A stretch of 64,000 nucleotides of DNA from Paenibacillus qinlingensis (GTDB lineage Bacteria > Bacillota > Bacilli > Paenibacillales > NBRC-103111): contig NZ_JABMKY010000009.1 in assembly GCF_013204845.1 (NCBI RefSeq), positions 124,001 to 188,000 on the forward strand. Reading direction: 5' to 3'. Below the pieces are notes generated by a model. The model was not told the origin of the DNA. It ran no database searches and saw nothing but the letters and a program-made list of their open reading frames with translations. Positions within the stretch are counted from its first letter, which is position 1. The number at the start of each line of letters is the position of its first letter. Shown one piece after another: positions 63,278 to 64,000 of this stretch. A program made the translations under genes and the position numbers.

Positions 63278-64000
63278 TTATGGAATATAGCTCACCATGG
63301 CATCATCTACACTCATCGAGCTGGCGTTGCCGCCAATCGATGTGCTAAACCTGTCGACCTTCGTCAAACCGGAATAACGATAGTTCCACTGTGAGCCTTG
63401 CAGCTCGCCATTCACGTAGACATCGAATTTTTTCGTGGATGTATTGATAATCACTTTTAGACGGTATGGTTCTCCATTCGTAATGGAAGTCCGTACATTC
63501 GTTTGGGTACCGCCGTTGTAGCCCCAAATTCTGCCGTTCTGCATAATGAGATGGACGGCCGAGCTGTTCGAAGAGAGACTGCTGTCAGCAACGATCAAAG
63601 CATTCTTCCAGTTGTTATCATCGGGGGTCACAGTCGCTTCTACGATGACTGTGCTGTTGGCCGGTGCCATAAACCCATGATACGCTTCGGCTTTACCTGA
63701 AGTGGACGTTGTTGTCAATTTTGCAGCTTTGTTCGATCCGCTCACCGTCTGCACCACTCCCGTATTCCCCGAGATGCCGCCGTTATCGAATACCCAACCG
63801 TCTTGACCATTCAGATTGCCAAGCGTCATGCTGTTAAAGTTCTGATCCATTAGGCTTGTTAAAGTAAGTGGCTTATACGCTACTTTCACATCATCCACGC
63901 TCATCGAGCTTGCGTTGCCAGCGATGGAGGTAGAGAACTTGTCGAGCGTGGTTACGCCCGAGAAGCGATAATTCCAGCCCGAGGCGAGCAGCGCATCGTT
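63278..64000 (-). CDS. 3' end of a second secreted protein with tandem jelly-roll domains (5' end outside window)
   Basis: The frame is open from the stop at 63278 to the window edge (240 codons), so the first in-frame ATG (63904) is internal and not a start. It holds the last 45 residues of one LamG-like jelly-roll (ending ASSMSVDDVKVAYKP) and one complete copy ending in VSYIP. Both are clearly homologous to the two C-terminal repeats of the lyase encoded next to it, with the same linker (LTLTSL). The catalytic part lies outside the window. It is probably another secreted glycan-active enzyme from a domain- or gene-duplication event. Nothing visible identifies its activity. Confidence 0.85.
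   Translation of the reverse strand, partial: NDALLASGWNYRFSGVTTLDKFSTSIAGNASSMSVDDVKVAYKPLTLTSLMDQNFNSMTLGNLNGQDGWVFDNGGISGNTGVVQTVSGSNKAAKLTTTSTSGKAEAYHGFMAPANSTVIVEATVTPDDNNWKNALIVADSSLSSNSSAVHLIMQNGRIWGYNGGTQTNVRTSITNGEPYRLKVIINTSTKKFDVYVNGELQGSQWNYRYSGLTKVDRFSTSIGGNASSMSVDDAMVSYIP

Noticed and set aside
63278..63904. Treating the last minus-strand frame as a complete 208-aa gene starting at 63904
   Set aside because: The frame is open to the window edge and the upstream 32 codons continue the jelly-roll sequence, so the ATG is internal.

Overview
The window looks like a chromosomal segment of a Paenibacillus-type soil Firmicute. The evidence is S-layer-homology (SLH) surface proteins, AraC/YesN-type sugar regulators, many cytoplasmic glycoside hydrolases without signal peptides, strong AGGAGG-type ribosome sites with frequent GTG/TTG starts, and Gram-positive terminators. 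No rRNA, tRNA, CRISPR array, insertion sequence or prophage was seen.

Layout. (1) 1-1.5 kb: a MerR regulator, the first 24 codons of a gene behind it, and an HD-domain phosphohydrolase. (2) 1.6-29.7 kb, all minus strand: an apparently self-contained regulatory and cell-surface locus. A 1037-aa hybrid sensor kinase and a SARP-type response regulator (split by an in-frame amber codon) lie upstream of a four-gene operon. That operon encodes a secreted trypsin-like protease and three giant exported proteins of about 1800, 2490 and 3134 aa, two of them ending in SLH cell-wall anchors. A lone CheY-like protein follows. The promoters of the kinase gene, the giant operon and the CheY gene share one element: TGTGAG-N5-TGWGAG followed exactly 10 nt later by a -10 box. 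This is SARP-like geometry and is the strongest sign of an undescribed regulon here.

(3) 29.8-31 kb: an AT-rich, isolated RelA/SpoT-synthetase-domain gene, probably acquired. (4) 31.3-37.2 kb: a second hybrid kinase, then an AraC regulator divergent from a GH2 glycosidase. (5) 37.6-42.9 kb: a tightly overlapping operon of type III polyketide synthase, methyltransferase, FAD oxidoreductase and MMPL exporter, resembling phenolic-lipid (alkylresorcinol/alkylquinone) pathways. (6) 43.4-45.9 kb: a YvbH-like PH-domain protein, then an AraC regulator divergent from a phytanoyl-CoA-dioxygenase-like enzyme.

(7) 46.2-59.1 kb: a glycan-utilisation region with GH42 and its divergent AraC regulator, a GH106-like enzyme, a YesN-type membrane AraC regulator, and a GH28-GH78 operon. 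This set fits galactan-decorated rhamnogalacturonan. A 29-bp motif recurs upstream of the GH106-like gene, the GH28-GH78 operon and the YesN-type regulator. (8) 59.6-64 kb: a secreted family 8 polysaccharide lyase with two C-terminal jelly-roll repeats, and the 3' end of an adjacent gene carrying the same repeats.

The gaps hold a dispersed repeat: five loci of about 190 bp, each with four imperfect palindromic units at conserved 50-60-52 bp spacing, plus one unrelated long palindromic repeat.
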